From Methanoculleus formosensis (GTDB taxonomy: Archaea; Halobacteriota; Methanomicrobia; Methanomicrobiales; Methanoculleaceae), in assembly GCF_025384765.1 (NCBI RefSeq), contig NZ_VHLL01000003.1, positions 228,675 through 292,674 of the forward strand: DNA of 64,000 nucleotides, given 5' to 3'. The notes under the pieces are model-generated. The model had not been told where the DNA came from. It did no database searches and was given only the letters and a program-made list of their open reading frames with translations. The position numbers and the translations under genes are program-made. How positions within the stretch are numbered: the first letter of the stretch is position 1; the number at the start of each line of letters is the position of its first letter. This document shows, one piece after another, positions 8,461-17,586 of the stretch.

Positions 8461-9576
8461 ATGAGCAGTGTCGAAGAGCAGATACGTGAACTTGAGGACG
8501 AGCTCAAGAATACCCCGTACAACAAGGCGACCTCGAAGCATATCGGTCGCGTCAAGGCGAAACTCGCAAAGATCCGTGACGATGCGGTAGCCCGGGCCAT
8601 GGCCTCCTCGGGCGGGGGCGAGGGCTACTCCGTGAAGAAGTCGGGAGACGCCACTGTCGTCCTGGTCGGCTTCCCGTCCGTCGGTAAGAGTACGCTGCTC
8701 AACAGGCTCACCGGTTCTGACCTCAGCGAGACGGCGGCCTACGCCTTCACGACCGTCTCGGTCATCCCGGGCTCGATGGAGCACCGGGGCGCAAAGATCC
8801 AGATCCTGGATATCCCCGGCCTGATCGCCGGTGCGGCCATGGGCAAAGGCCGCGGGAAAGAGGTTATCGCCGTCGTCCGTTCCGCCGACCTGATCCTGGT
8901 CCTGGTCGACGTCTTCAACGAGAAGCACGTGGACGTCCTCCTCCGGGAGCTCCACGACTCCGGCATCCGGATCAACCGGCCAAAACCCGATATCACCATC
9001 AAGAAGGCCGGATCGGGCGGTATCCGGCTGAACACCGTCGGCGCCGTCGACCTCGATCTCGAGGAGATCCGTGCAATCCTGGCAGAGAACAAGATCGTCA
9101 ACGCCGATGTCCTGATTCGTAGCGATGTCACGCAGGACGACTTCATCGACGCAATGATCGGGAACCGCGTCTACGTCCCCGCGTTCATCGCGGTCAATAA
9201 GGTCGACCTGGTGGAAGAGAAGACCCGGGCGAAGATCGAGGGCGAGTTGGCCGAGCGGTTCGGTGATGCGCCGATCATGATATCCGCCCACAGCGGCTAC
9301 CACATCGAAGAACTCAAAGACGCCATATTCGAGAACCTGGGCTTCATGCGGGTCTACTTGAAACCCGTCGGCGGCCCTGCGGATATGGAAGAACCGTTGA
9401 TCATCAGGAGCCCCGCAACGATCGAGGATGTCTGCAACCGCCTTCACCGGGACTTCGCCGACAAGTTCCGCTACGCAAAAGTCTGGGGCGATTCGGCCAA
9501 ACACGACGCGCAACGCGTCGGCATCACCCACCAGCTCGCGGACGGGGACGTCCTCACCGTCGTCACCCGCCGCTGA
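8461..9576 (+). CDS. DRG-family GTP-binding protein
   Basis: A 371-aa OBG/DRG-family GTPase associated with ribosome function. The helical N-terminus (about 1-45) precedes the G domain with P-loop GFPSVGKST (70-78), G3 DIPGLIAG, and G4 NKVD near residue 241. A C-terminal TGS domain ends VLTVVTRR. The closest family is the archaeal counterpart of eukaryotic DRG/Rbg proteins. It is convergent with trm1, and their 3' ends overlap by 14 nt (9563-9576). Confidence 0.93.
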   Translation: MSSVEEQIRELEDELKNTPYNKATSKHIGRVKAKLAKIRDDAVARAMASSGGGEGYSVKKSGDATVVLVGFPSVGKSTLLNRLTGSDLSETAAYAFTTVSVIPGSMEHRGAKIQILDIPGLIAGAAMGKGRGKEVIAVVRSADLILVLVDVFNEKHVDVLLRELHDSGIRINRPKPDITIKKAGSGGIRLNTVGAVDLDLEEIRAILAENKIVNADVLIRSDVTQDDFIDAMIGNRVYVPAFIAVNKVDLVEEKTRAKIEGELAERFGDAPIMISAHSGYHIEELKDAIFENLGFMRVYLKPVGGPADMEEPLIIRSPATIEDVCNRLHRDFADKFRYAKVWGDSAKHDAQRVGITHQLADGDVLTVVTRR

Positions 9577-10678
9577 TCACTTCTTCGAGGACCGGGAGCG
9601 GCGCATCGGTCTTTATCGCCGTTCCCGAGTAGTGTGCGCGGCTTGCCTGGTAGCCGAGAGCCTGCAACCGCCCGATGACACTCTCGATCCCGGCAGGAGA
9701 GAGCCGCAGGCGTTTTGCGACGACGTGGTAGTCGTAGTGGCTCGACGTATCGAGTTCCTGGCGGCAGGTCGCGAGCAGCCGCCCGATCCGCGTCCCGGTC
9801 CCGGCCGTGATGCCGGGGAGCGCCTCCTGCATCGCGGCAAGCGTCGTATCGTCGTTGATCCTCCCCGTCCAGAGTGGGCCGACCGGCACCAGATCTGCGC
9901 CGCAGATCGGGCACCTCCCGGGCTCCGGGAGCATCCCTGTCATCTCCGAGCGGTAGAGGCAGTCTGGGCACTGCATCACGTAACCGATCCGCGCAAGCGT
10001 CCTGTCGGCCGCCGCCGCCCCATAGCGGATACGGAGGTGCAGGCGGTGGAAGTGCTCGTGCGCGTAGCAGAAGAGGGGTTCAAAGCCCCGATCGTACTTG
10101 ATCACCTCGCGTGCCACGAACCCGAGCAGCGTCCGGAGACCGACCTCGGCGTGATACTCGGTGTTTCTCGGGCGGGAGAAGTAACGGCGCATCCCGGCCT
10201 TCAGGTGCGCCCCGCAGAGCGGCGCGGTGTCGGTGGCAGTGACGAAGAGGTGCCGTGCGGCGCTCCGGGCCGCGGCGTCGACGAACGGCGCCGGCGTCCC
10301 GAAGGGGTCGAGGTCGACCGTATCAAACCTTCTCTCGCTCATCAGTGCGTTCGCATCCTTCCGGGTCACCTCGACGGCGAGACCCAGCGCATCGGCGTTC
10401 CGCCGGGCGAGATCGACCGCCGTCTCGCTCCGGTCGTTGATCGTCACCGGTATCCCGACCTCGTGCGCCACCCGGAGCCCCCGGACGCCGGACGCCCCCA
10501 TGGCGTCGAGGTAACTTTCGGGCCGCAGGACAGAGAGCAGGAGGATGGTAGCGTCCCGGTTCATCTCCATGCGCGAGTTATAAAAGACCGGGCCGCTTCC
10601 CGGTGGGAACTGGAGGTGAGGATCCTGTCTGGGTACAAGAAAACGGGTTCTCCCTTCGGCAACCTCGACAACGTCCAT
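9563..10678 (-). CDS. trm1: tRNA (guanine-N2)-dimethyltransferase Trm1
   Basis: A 371-aa SAM-dependent enzyme that makes N2,N2-dimethylguanosine at G26 (and sometimes G10) of tRNA. Visible motifs are YLDAMGASGVRGLR (SAM binding), TVDLDPFGTPAPF (the DPFG catalytic motif) and a CPDC...CPIC zinc-binding pair in the C-terminal half. The length matches archaeal Trm1. The gene stands alone, convergent with the DRG GTPase and upstream of an oppositely oriented tRNA-Arg gene. Confidence 0.95.
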   Translation of the reverse strand: MDVVEVAEGRTRFLVPRQDPHLQFPPGSGPVFYNSRMEMNRDATILLLSVLRPESYLDAMGASGVRGLRVAHEVGIPVTINDRSETAVDLARRNADALGLAVEVTRKDANALMSERRFDTVDLDPFGTPAPFVDAAARSAARHLFVTATDTAPLCGAHLKAGMRRYFSRPRNTEYHAEVGLRTLLGFVAREVIKYDRGFEPLFCYAHEHFHRLHLRIRYGAAAADRTLARIGYVMQCPDCLYRSEMTGMLPEPGRCPICGADLVPVGPLWTGRINDDTTLAAMQEALPGITAGTGTRIGRLLATCRQELDTSSHYDYHVVAKRLRLSPAGIESVIGRLQALGYQASRAHYSGTAIKTDAPLPVLEEVISGG

Positions 10679-10748
10679 GCTTCCCGAAAAGGTGGATGCT
10701 CGATACGCTTATACCTTCTTATGTGTAATACTCTTACTCCGAGGGTAT

Positions 10749-10823
10749 GGGCTTGTGGCCTAGTCCGGACATGGCGTCAGCCTCCTAAGCTGAATGTCGG
10801 GGGTTCAAATCCCCTCAAGCCCG
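10749..10823 (+). tRNA. tRNA-Arg (anticodon CCT)
   Basis: The cloverleaf begins GGGCTTG and ends CAAGCCC plus discriminator G. The anticodon arm is TCAGC-CTCCTAA-GCTGA with CCT at 34-36. The T arm is GGGGGTTCAAATCCCC. A TATA-like GCTTATACC lies about 38 nt upstream. No CCA is encoded. Confidence 0.95.
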
Positions 10824-10896
10824 TTGTTTTTCCAGATTCAACCCCGATAGACCATCGGGTTATTTATCGTCCGCCATAAAACCTTACTCTTCGATA

Positions 10897-11736
10897 ATGA
10901 GCGCCTCCGCATACATCCGGATCACCCGTCCGCACAACGCCGTCGTTGCCGGCCTTACCGCGCTCATCGGCTACCTCATCGCCACGGGCACGCTCACGCC
11001 GCCGTCGCTCCTGCTCGCCGTGATCGTCGCGCTCATCACCGCTGGCGGGAACGTCATCAACGACGTCTGCGACGTTGAGATCGACCGGATCAACCGCCCC
11101 GAACGCCCCATACCGGCAGGGGAGATCAGCCTCGCCGGTGCAAGGGCGTATGCAGCAGTTCTCTTTGCCGGGGGCATCGCGCTCGCCACCCTGACACCGC
11201 CGCTCTGCCTTGCTATCGCCATCATAAACTCCACCATCCTCGTCGCCTACGCCGTCCGGCTGAAACGCATCCCCGTCCTCGGCAACGGAGCCGTCGCCTA
11301 CCTGACGGCGAGCGTCTTCCTCTTCGGCGGAGCGTTTGCGGGCATCGAGGGGCTGGTCCGGAACCTCTCGCTCGCGGCGATCACGTTCCTTGCGACCATT
11401 GCACGGGAACTCCTGAAAGATGCAGAAGACGTCGACGGGGATGCGGCGGGGGGCGCACGCACCTTGCCCATGATCGTCGGCGTCCGGAGGACGGGGATCT
11501 TCGCGTTCGCCTGCGCCTGCGGCGCCGTGGTGGTGAGCCTCCTCCCCTCCGGCGACTGGTGGGGCCTCTTTTACCTCGCCGGCATCGCGGTCGTGGATCT
11601 CGTCATCCTCTTCGGGGCCTTCCGGGGCCTTCAATGCACGACGCCGGGATGTGTCCGTGAGTCCGGTGCGACATCGATCCTGCGAATGGGGATGTTCGCC
11701 GCGCTCGCGGTCTTTGCGATCGCTGCGGTGATCTGA
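10897..11736 (+). CDS. digeranylgeranylglyceryl phosphate synthase (UbiA family)
   Basis: A 279-aa membrane prenyltransferase that adds the second geranylgeranyl chain in archaeal ether-lipid synthesis. The first Asp-rich motif is NVINDVCDVEIDRINRPERP, and the second is seen in LKDAEDVDGD. About 8-9 transmembrane helices are predicted. The N-terminus YIRITRPHNAVVAG is typical of archaeal DGGGP synthases rather than of quinone-forming UbiA proteins. Confidence 0.93.
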   Translation: MSASAYIRITRPHNAVVAGLTALIGYLIATGTLTPPSLLLAVIVALITAGGNVINDVCDVEIDRINRPERPIPAGEISLAGARAYAAVLFAGGIALATLTPPLCLAIAIINSTILVAYAVRLKRIPVLGNGAVAYLTASVFLFGGAFAGIEGLVRNLSLAAITFLATIARELLKDAEDVDGDAAGGARTLPMIVGVRRTGIFAFACACGAVVVSLLPSGDWWGLFYLAGIAVVDLVILFGAFRGLQCTTPGCVRESGATSILRMGMFAALAVFAIAAVI

Positions 11737-12207
11737 GCGCGGGAACCCCCGGTAGTTCAATACCTTCATCCGGCCGTCCCACTCATCGCACTCCCGCCCG
11801 GCCCCTCTTCATGCCTTCAGTGCTCGATCTCCGTCCTTTCAGGACGTCGTTCACCCAATAGCGATACTCACCACGATCCACAGGATGGGGAGAACCGTAC
11901 ACGGCTTTCTGTGGATATCGCCACGCACTGCCCCCGCCCCTTACGGGCGGGGGAGGAGCGCGAAGCGCGGGCGGGGTGGGGGGTCACAGATAACAACACG
12001 TGCGGCGGAGACAGGAGAAAGGGCTACAGATAGAGCCTTACGCGATAGAGGCAGGAGCGCGGGCTACGGGAAACGACAGACTCAGCCGAAGGTGTAAATA
12101 TCCGGCGAACATGGGCCGGCAAAGACAGATGCGACCCTGTAATCTTCAAATAATCGCACTGATAATTTTATCAGGTTGTGGGCCGAGCTGTTACCCAGGA
12201 GAACTTC
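11737..12207. other. gene-free region containing repeat B1
   Basis: 471 nt between DGGGP synthase and the bactofilin-like gene. Repeat B1 covers most of 11862-12062. The AT-rich segment around 12140-12175 probably holds the promoter of the downstream gene. Short open frames here look like by-products of the GC-rich repeat. Confidence 0.5.
11862..12062 (+). repeat. dispersed repeat family B, copy 1
   Basis: The order of blocks is GCGATACTCACCACGATCCAC, then GGGGAGAACCGTACACGGCT, then TATCGCCACGCACTGCCCCCG, a GC hairpin CCCCGCCCC/GGGCGGGGG, GGAGCGCGAAGCGCGGGCGG, and a tail with GAGCCTTACGCGATAGAGGC. The same blocks in the same order recur at 45360-45560, and in shorter form at 35683-35780. All three copies are on the plus strand in gene-free gaps. 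Confidence 0.7.
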
Positions 12208-12618
12208 ATGAAAGTTTACCGGCACGGGGACACATACATAGCACCGAAAGGTTCCTTTTTTGACGGAAACGTGAAGATAGACGGGAATTTCATCACCCCT
12301 CCCGAGACGCACGTCTGGGGCAATATGGTCGTTTCCGGCCGCCTCGAACTCGGGCCGGGTTCGACGGTCGGCGGGTTCATCGAGGCCGACAGCATCGTCA
12401 TCGGCCATGACGCCAGGATAAAAGGGCCGATCAGGGTTCTGGAGACAGCCACCATCTGCGACAATGCGTGCCTCCATTCGATCAAGGCGGGAGGGAACAT
12501 CACCCTCCGGCCGGGGGTCAGGGTCGGTGCCGTGAACAGCGACGAGACGATCTTCGTCTACGGCAAGGTCACCAGCGAGCAGTTATTCGGCAGGGCCGTG
12601 AAAGTCTACGGGGTCTGA
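12208..12618 (+). CDS. bactofilin-like polymer-forming protein
   Basis: A 136-aa protein made of short repeats of the form V-x-G-N-x-x-x-G-R-L-E (for example WGNMVVSGRLELGPGSTVGG), as in the bactofilin / DUF583 right-handed beta-helix family of self-assembling cytoskeletal or scaffold proteins. The ATG at 12208 is chosen because GGAG lies 7-8 nt upstream. An in-frame start at 12178 lacks a ribosome site. The 3' end overlaps the convergent DUF116 gene by 36 nt. A role in cell shape or surface organisation is inferred from the family only. Confidence 0.7.
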   Translation: MKVYRHGDTYIAPKGSFFDGNVKIDGNFITPPETHVWGNMVVSGRLELGPGSTVGGFIEADSIVIGHDARIKGPIRVLETATICDNACLHSIKAGGNITLRPGVRVGAVNSDETIFVYGKVTSEQLFGRAVKVYGV

Positions 12619-13287
12619 TGAATGTTTGATGCCGAGCATAGCGGCATCTCTCACCGCGGCCCAGTCCGCTATCGTCTCCACGCACCCGTCTTTTAAGTTC
12701 ACGACACCGAGAGCGATGATCCCTATCCGATCGGACATATCGATCCCGTCCTTCACCTCCATGAGGCAGCCGACGCCGATGATCGCCCGCGGACGATACT
12801 TCTTTGCCATCCGCTTGATGAACGTCGAGCCCGGGACGATGAAGACCCGGTAGCCGCGCCTCTCGAGCCACGCCGTGTTCTCCCCGACCGAACACCGGCC
12901 GCAGTTGCGGCATTTGAGGCCTTCCGGCGTCAGGTTCGCCGGGCACTGCGCCGAGCGCAGGCACTGGGGCAGGAAGACCGCCCGCTGCTCCACAGGAGTC
13001 TCGGAGAAGGCCTTCGTGTTCATGGTATTCCTGAGCGTTATGAAGAACGTGATGAGATCCTTGTCGTCCAGCCCGAGAAGTTTGCAGAACGCCTTCACGA
13101 GCCCTTCGAGAAGGACCATGCCGGGTATCAGGATCTGCGGCAGGTAGAACTTTCCCCGGGTGATCGAGGCGGCGGCGATGATCGCGAGGGCAATCGCCGC
13201 AAGCAGCATCCCGAGGATGAGGAAGAACGTGACCTCTCCGATGAGGGTCATCACCTGGATCCAGATCTCGGAGTCGAGGAAACTCAT
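12583..13287 (-). CDS. DUF116 domain protein
   Basis: A 234-aa protein with an N-terminal pair of hydrophobic segments (about 10-45) and a cysteine-rich domain. The cysteine pattern is PQCLRSAQCPA, CRNCGRCS and a later GVGCLMEV, which is the DUF116 signature and may bind a metal cluster. The function of DUF116 is unknown. The ATG sits 4 nt inside the end of mtnA, so the two are translated together at the end of a minus-strand operon. Confidence 0.85.
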   Translation of the reverse strand: MSFLDSEIWIQVMTLIGEVTFFLILGMLLAAIALAIIAAASITRGKFYLPQILIPGMVLLEGLVKAFCKLLGLDDKDLITFFITLRNTMNTKAFSETPVEQRAVFLPQCLRSAQCPANLTPEGLKCRNCGRCSVGENTAWLERRGYRVFIVPGSTFIKRMAKKYRPRAIIGVGCLMEVKDGIDMSDRIGIIALGVVNLKDGCVETIADWAAVRDAAMLGIKHSSDPVDFHGPAE

Positions 13288-14351
13288 GGCCGGACCTCCC
13301 TATCTCTTCCGACCAGCCGGAACGACTCCGTATACGGCGGTCGGAGCACCCCGATCTCAGTGACGATCGCATCGACGAGGTCGAGCGGAGTGGCGTCGAA
13401 GGCGTAGTTGAGCACGCCCACACCCTCGGGCGCGAGTCTTCTATCGCCGCAGGAGGTGAGTTCGGAGCGGTCTCGCTCCTCGACGGTGATATCCGCCTCT
13501 CTGTGGGAGAGGTCGAACGTTGAGAGGGGGGCCGCGACGTAGAACGGCACACCGTGGTGGCGGGCGGCGACGGCATGCATATACGTCCCGATCTTGTTGA
13601 AGACCGCGTCACCCGTGATCCGGTCGGCGCCGACGACGACGAGGTCGATCATCCCCTTGCGCATCAGGTACGCCGCCGACGAGTCGGGGATGAGGGTCAC
13701 GTCGATCCCATCGCGGAGAAGTTCCCAGCAGGTGAGCCTCGAACCCTGGTTGAGCGGCCGGGTCTCGCAGGCGATCACCCGCACGTCCTTTCCGGCCTCG
13801 ACCGCCGACCGGATCGTCCCGAGCGCCGTCCCCCAGCACCGGCAGGCGAGCGCTCCCGCGTTGCAGTGGGTGAGCACCGTGCACCTCTCCGGGAAGAGTT
13901 CTTCGCCGAACCCGCCGAGCCTCCGGCAGGTCAGTTCATCCTCCTCTGCGACGATCTGCGCCTCGGCGACCGCTATCTTCTTCGCCTCCGCGACCGATGC
14001 CGCGAGCGCCATCTTCCCGAGCACACGGTCGATCCCCCACGCGAGGTTGACCGCGGTCGGGCGGGTGCCCCTGAGGAGTTCGCCCGCCCGCCCGACCTCG
14101 CCCGAGAATCGCCCGAGATCCGTCTCGGTGCTCCGGACGGCGGCGAGCGCCACGCCCATCGCGCCGGCAATCCCGAGCGCCGGCGCTCCCCGGATCTCCA
14201 GCCGCCGGATCGCCCGGGCGAGGTCGTCGACGGTCGCACACCGCATCTGCTCGTACCGGCCGGGGAGCAGGGTCTGGTCGATGTAGAGGATGCACTCGTT
14301 CTCTGCATCCCACGCGATGGTGTAGGTATCCTCCTCGTCCAGCATGCTCAT
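13284..14351 (-). CDS. mtnA: S-methyl-5-thioribose-1-phosphate isomerase
   Basis: A 355-aa member of the MtnA / eIF2B-like family. The motifs RRLEIRGAPALGIAGAMG, LTHCNAGALAC (catalytic Cys) and VVGADRITGDAVFNKIGTYM (catalytic Asp) are those of enzymes converting methylthioribose-1-phosphate to the ribulose form in methionine or 5'-deoxyadenosine salvage. Length is normal for MtnA. It overlaps the HdrA-like gene and DUF116 by 4 nt on either side. No other salvage gene is nearby. Confidence 0.92.
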   Translation of the reverse strand: MSMLDEEDTYTIAWDAENECILYIDQTLLPGRYEQMRCATVDDLARAIRRLEIRGAPALGIAGAMGVALAAVRSTETDLGRFSGEVGRAGELLRGTRPTAVNLAWGIDRVLGKMALAASVAEAKKIAVAEAQIVAEEDELTCRRLGGFGEELFPERCTVLTHCNAGALACRCWGTALGTIRSAVEAGKDVRVIACETRPLNQGSRLTCWELLRDGIDVTLIPDSSAAYLMRKGMIDLVVVGADRITGDAVFNKIGTYMHAVAARHHGVPFYVAAPLSTFDLSHREADITVEERDRSELTSCGDRRLAPEGVGVLNYAFDATPLDLVDAIVTEIGVLRPPYTESFRLVGRDREVRP

Positions 14352-15622
14352 CCCACCCTGATCGTATCGAGGAACGCGCGCATCGCCGCCGCCTCGCCCA
14401 TCGCAACGGAGTCGGGGATGTCCCTCGGCGCGGTGGCGGTCCCTGCCACGTAGATCCCGGGCTTCACCGTGAGGACGGGGCCGAGTTTCTGGTCGGCGAC
14501 CGCGAAGAACCCGGACTCGTCCCTCGGGATGCCGAGCATCCGGGCAACCACATCCGCCCCCGGGGCCGGTTCGAGCCCGACGGAGAGGACGACCAGGTCG
14601 GGGTGGAACATCTCTACCTCGCCGGTCTCGGTGTTCTCCGCGACCATCATCAGGCGGTCGTTCTCCTCGAGCACCTCGCCGGGGAACCCGCGGACGAACC
14701 TGACCCCGAGGTTCCTCGCCCGCTCGTAGTACTCCTCGTAGCCCTTGCCATACGCGCGGATGTCGTTATAGAAGACAACGACCTCGATATCGGGGTTCTT
14801 CTCCCGGATGAGCGTGGCGTTCTTCATCGCGTACATGCAGCAGACCCCTGAGCAGTAGGGGCGTCCGGCGGCGAGGTCGCGGGAGCCGACGCACTGGACG
14901 AACGCCACGCTCCTCGGCGGTCTGCCGTTCGAGAGCCGTTTCAGTCTCCCGCCCGTCGGGCCGCTTGCGTTGATCATCCGCTCGAACTCAAGGCTCGTGA
15001 TGACGTCAGGGATTGCGAGGTAGCGGAGTTGCCTCTTGTTTTTGGCATCGAACGTCGCGTAGCCGGTCGCGACGACGATGCTTGCCGCCTCGATCTCGAG
15101 GTGGCGCTCCTCGTCCTCGTGCAGGATCGCCTCTTTTCCGCAGGCGTCGTAGCAGAGCCCGCACTCGATACAGTGCTCCTGGTCCTTGACGACGATGTCC
15201 GGGACCGCCTGGGCGTGGGGCTTGTAGATCGCCTTCCGCACGCCGATCCCGGCATCGAACCGGTTGTAAACCTCCACCGGGCAGATCGCGACGCAGTCCC
15301 CGCACCCGTTGCACTCGCTTTCGAGGACGTAGCGAGGGTGTTTTCTGACCCGGACGCGGAACCTCCCCACCTCGCCCTCGATCCCCTCGACCTCGGAGCA
15401 GGTGTGGATGGTGACGTTAGGGTGCCGGGCCACCTCGACCATCTTCGGAGAGAGGATGCACATCGAGCAGTCGTTCGTGGGGAACGTCTTGTCGAGCTGG
15501 GCCATGTGCCCGCCGATGGTCGGTTCGCGCTCGATGAGGTGGACGTGGATATCGTGGTCGGCAAGGTCGAGCGCCGCCTGGATCCCCGCGACCCCGGCGC
15601 CGATGACGACGACCTCAGCCAT
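14348..15622 (-). CDS. HdrA-like FAD/iron-sulfur oxidoreductase, short form
   Basis: A 424-aa homologue of heterodisulfide reductase subunit A. It has an N-terminal FAD site VVIGAGVAGIQAALDLAD, the HdrA motif GGHMAQLDKTFPTNDCSMC, and two ferredoxin-like clusters (CNGCGDCVAIC and CIECGLCYDAC). QCVGSRD and YCSGVCCMYA follow in the second half. It is far shorter than typical HdrA (about 650 aa) and has no hdrB/hdrC partner here, so it is probably an accessory electron-transfer protein rather than part of the main methanogenic Hdr complex. It overlaps gamma carbonic anhydrase by 8 nt. Confidence 0.88.
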   Translation of the reverse strand: MAEVVVIGAGVAGIQAALDLADHDIHVHLIEREPTIGGHMAQLDKTFPTNDCSMCILSPKMVEVARHPNVTIHTCSEVEGIEGEVGRFRVRVRKHPRYVLESECNGCGDCVAICPVEVYNRFDAGIGVRKAIYKPHAQAVPDIVVKDQEHCIECGLCYDACGKEAILHEDEERHLEIEAASIVVATGYATFDAKNKRQLRYLAIPDVITSLEFERMINASGPTGGRLKRLSNGRPPRSVAFVQCVGSRDLAAGRPYCSGVCCMYAMKNATLIREKNPDIEVVVFYNDIRAYGKGYEEYYERARNLGVRFVRGFPGEVLEENDRLMMVAENTETGEVEMFHPDLVVLSVGLEPAPGADVVARMLGIPRDESGFFAVADQKLGPVLTVKPGIYVAGTATAPRDIPDSVAMGEAAAMRAFLDTIRVG

Positions 15623-16106
15623 GGCGGTACCTCCCTGCGAGGTTGACGTATTCGCGCGCGTTGTGGAGGATGCTCTCCTGCTGCTCGGGCGTCGTCTCCC
15701 TGACGACCTTCCCCGGCACCCCGAGGACGAGCGAGTTTGGCGGGATCTCTTTTCCCTCCGTCACCACCGCGCCGGCGCCGATGATGGAGCCCTCACCCAC
15801 CACCGCGCCGTTCAGGACGACGGCGCCCATCCCGACGAGCACCCGGTCGTGGATGGTGCAGCCGTGCAGGATGGCGCCGTGGCCGACCGAGACGCCCGTC
15901 CCTATCGTGACCCCAAATCCGGGTGTCGTGTGGACGACGGCGTTGTCCTGGATGTTTGAGCCCGGCCCCACCGTGATCGAATCCCGGTCGCCCCTGACCA
16001 CGGCGCCGAACCAGACGCTCACGTCATCGGCAAGCGTCACGTCTCCGATGACCGTTGCGTTCTCTGCGACAAAGACGCGGTTCCCCACAACCGATCCACT
16101 CTCCAT
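15615..16106 (-). CDS. gamma-class carbonic anhydrase family protein
   Basis: A 163-aa left-handed beta-helix protein with hexapeptide repeats. The family histidines are in VVHTTP and VGHGAILHGC, and the C-terminal part ends in an amphipathic helix. The length and the absence of the acidic loop suggest the YrdA/CaiE-like or Cam-H subgroup rather than classic Cam, so carbonic anhydrase activity is possible but not certain. It is the first gene or second unit of the run leading to the HdrA-like protein, MtnA and DUF116. Confidence 0.88.
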   Translation of the reverse strand: MESGSVVGNRVFVAENATVIGDVTLADDVSVWFGAVVRGDRDSITVGPGSNIQDNAVVHTTPGFGVTIGTGVSVGHGAILHGCTIHDRVLVGMGAVVLNGAVVGEGSIIGAGAVVTEGKEIPPNSLVLGVPGKVVRETTPEQQESILHNAREYVNLAGRYRHG

Positions 16107-16202
16107 AATGTGTCTACTATTGGTTGCAGCGATACAAAATGTTCTCCATAGATGATCCCCGACGGTGTGAAGCGGGGGCCGTGGAGGGAAGCCTGCACCG
16201 CT

Positions 16203-17399
16203 TCACCCGAGCATATAGATCAGCATCGCCGAGACCCCGCCCGAGAACGTGGCGATCAGGTTCGTGCCCGAGTTCCCGATCCTGCCGCTGTTCTCGAGCG
16301 TTGCGCCCACCAGGCTGTCGACATTGGTGCCGACAAAGCCGGCGATGACCGTGACGACGACCATCCAGGGGTCGGCGACGCCCATCGCCCATGCGACGAC
16401 GGCGACGATGGCGGATGCGATGACGGCCGCAACCTCGCCGCGGAGGGTCACCCCCCCGTTCGTCCCCCGCGGCACCGGCTTGAGCGTCGTGATCAGGTAC
16501 GGCGCCTTCCCCGTGACCCCGATCTCGCTTGCGGCGGTATCGGCGGCGGCGGCGGAGACACTCCCCATGTAGAGCGCCACGAACGCCGGGTGGCCCGTCA
16601 ACCCGAAGAGGATGGCAGCGGCGGTCGCCACCAGGCCGTTCGCGAAGACGTTGAAGTAGCCGCGTACGCCCCCGTGCTCCTGGGCAACGCCGAGCTGCTC
16701 CTTGTCGCGGTAGCGGTACCGGGTAGCCCCGGCACCGATGATGAAGAAGGTGAGCATGATCAGGAACCACCGGACGTCCGCGAAGACGATCAGGATGATC
16801 CCGATCATGGCGCCTGAGAAGAGGCCGCTGACGTCGGCCACCCGGAACCGGTAGGCGGTGTAGCCGAACCCGAACCCGATGAGCGCCGCGGCGATGAGGA
16901 GGGTCAGTTCGACCTCGAAGTTGAGTTCCTCGAAGAGGAACATCGTCATCGCGACGCCGAGCGCCTCGATCATCAGGGCATCGTCCCGCCCCCGGAGAGC
17001 CGCCCGGAGGAGCACCGCGACGACCACCCCCATCACGACGACGAGCGGCGCGACGTACTGGAGGTAGAGCATCACCGCGATCGATACGACGATAGCGGCA
17101 ACCAGGTGGTGGAGATACGACGCGTGCTTCCCTCCGGTAAGCCGGAAGGCCGCTTCCCCGATCACGACGATGCCGAGCGTGCAGGTGAAGACGAATGTCG
17201 AGAGCCAGCCGAGCCCGTAGAGCACGGCAAGCACGATGATCGAGAGCGATACGTACCGGGTATCCTTGATGAGGAAGAGAACGAGCGAGAACGGGACGAG
17301 GAAGAGCGTGAGCAGCCATGCCGGCTGGAGCAGGGGGGCCAGGCCTATGAAGGCGAGGGTGAGCACCGATGCCAGGACCAGCCCCGTCCGCTTTGTCAT
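16203..17399 (-). CDS. DUF92 integral membrane protein
   Basis: A 398-aa protein with about 11-12 transmembrane helices. The C-terminal half shows the DUF92/TIGR00297 signatures ASEIGVTGKAPYLITTLKPV and GTNGGVTLRGE, a family that includes plant phytyl-phosphate kinase VTE6. The N-terminal ~170 residues form an extra membrane domain. By analogy it could act on polyprenyl (phosphate) substrates, but this is an inference. The gene is divergent from valS with a 187-nt spacer. Confidence 0.8.
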   Translation of the reverse strand: MTKRTGLVLASVLTLAFIGLAPLLQPAWLLTLFLVPFSLVLFLIKDTRYVSLSIIVLAVLYGLGWLSTFVFTCTLGIVVIGEAAFRLTGGKHASYLHHLVAAIVVSIAVMLYLQYVAPLVVVMGVVVAVLLRAALRGRDDALMIEALGVAMTMFLFEELNFEVELTLLIAAALIGFGFGYTAYRFRVADVSGLFSGAMIGIILIVFADVRWFLIMLTFFIIGAGATRYRYRDKEQLGVAQEHGGVRGYFNVFANGLVATAAAILFGLTGHPAFVALYMGSVSAAAADTAASEIGVTGKAPYLITTLKPVPRGTNGGVTLRGEVAAVIASAIVAVVAWAMGVADPWMVVVTVIAGFVGTNVDSLVGATLENSGRIGNSGTNLIATFSGGVSAMLIYMLG

Positions 17400-17586
17400 T
17401 CCTATACGATTGGAAGTTCAGGGACAAAGCCTTTAGGGTCGAACACCTGCCCTCTTCGTGGTTTCTGGCGGTGGACGTTCCGGGAAACCCCGCAGGGGGC
17501 GGCGAACCCGTGCGCTCCCGGGAATACCCGACCGGGAAAAGCCCAACAATATATTTCACTGGGAAGAGAGAGATTATACGCTGAAA

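Noticed and set aside
9428..10879. Very long plus-strand open frame opposite trm1
   Set aside because: It is antisense to a clear Trm1 gene and is rich in Arg, Pro and Gly, typical of a shadow frame in GC-rich DNA.
11885..12097. Short plus-strand frames in the DGGGP synthase-bactofilin gap
   Set aside because: They coincide with repeat B1, and similar nonsense frames arise in other copies of the repeat.
14348..15622. Assignment as main HdrA of the methanogenic complex
   Set aside because: The protein is much shorter than HdrA and no hdrB, hdrC or mvh gene is next to it.
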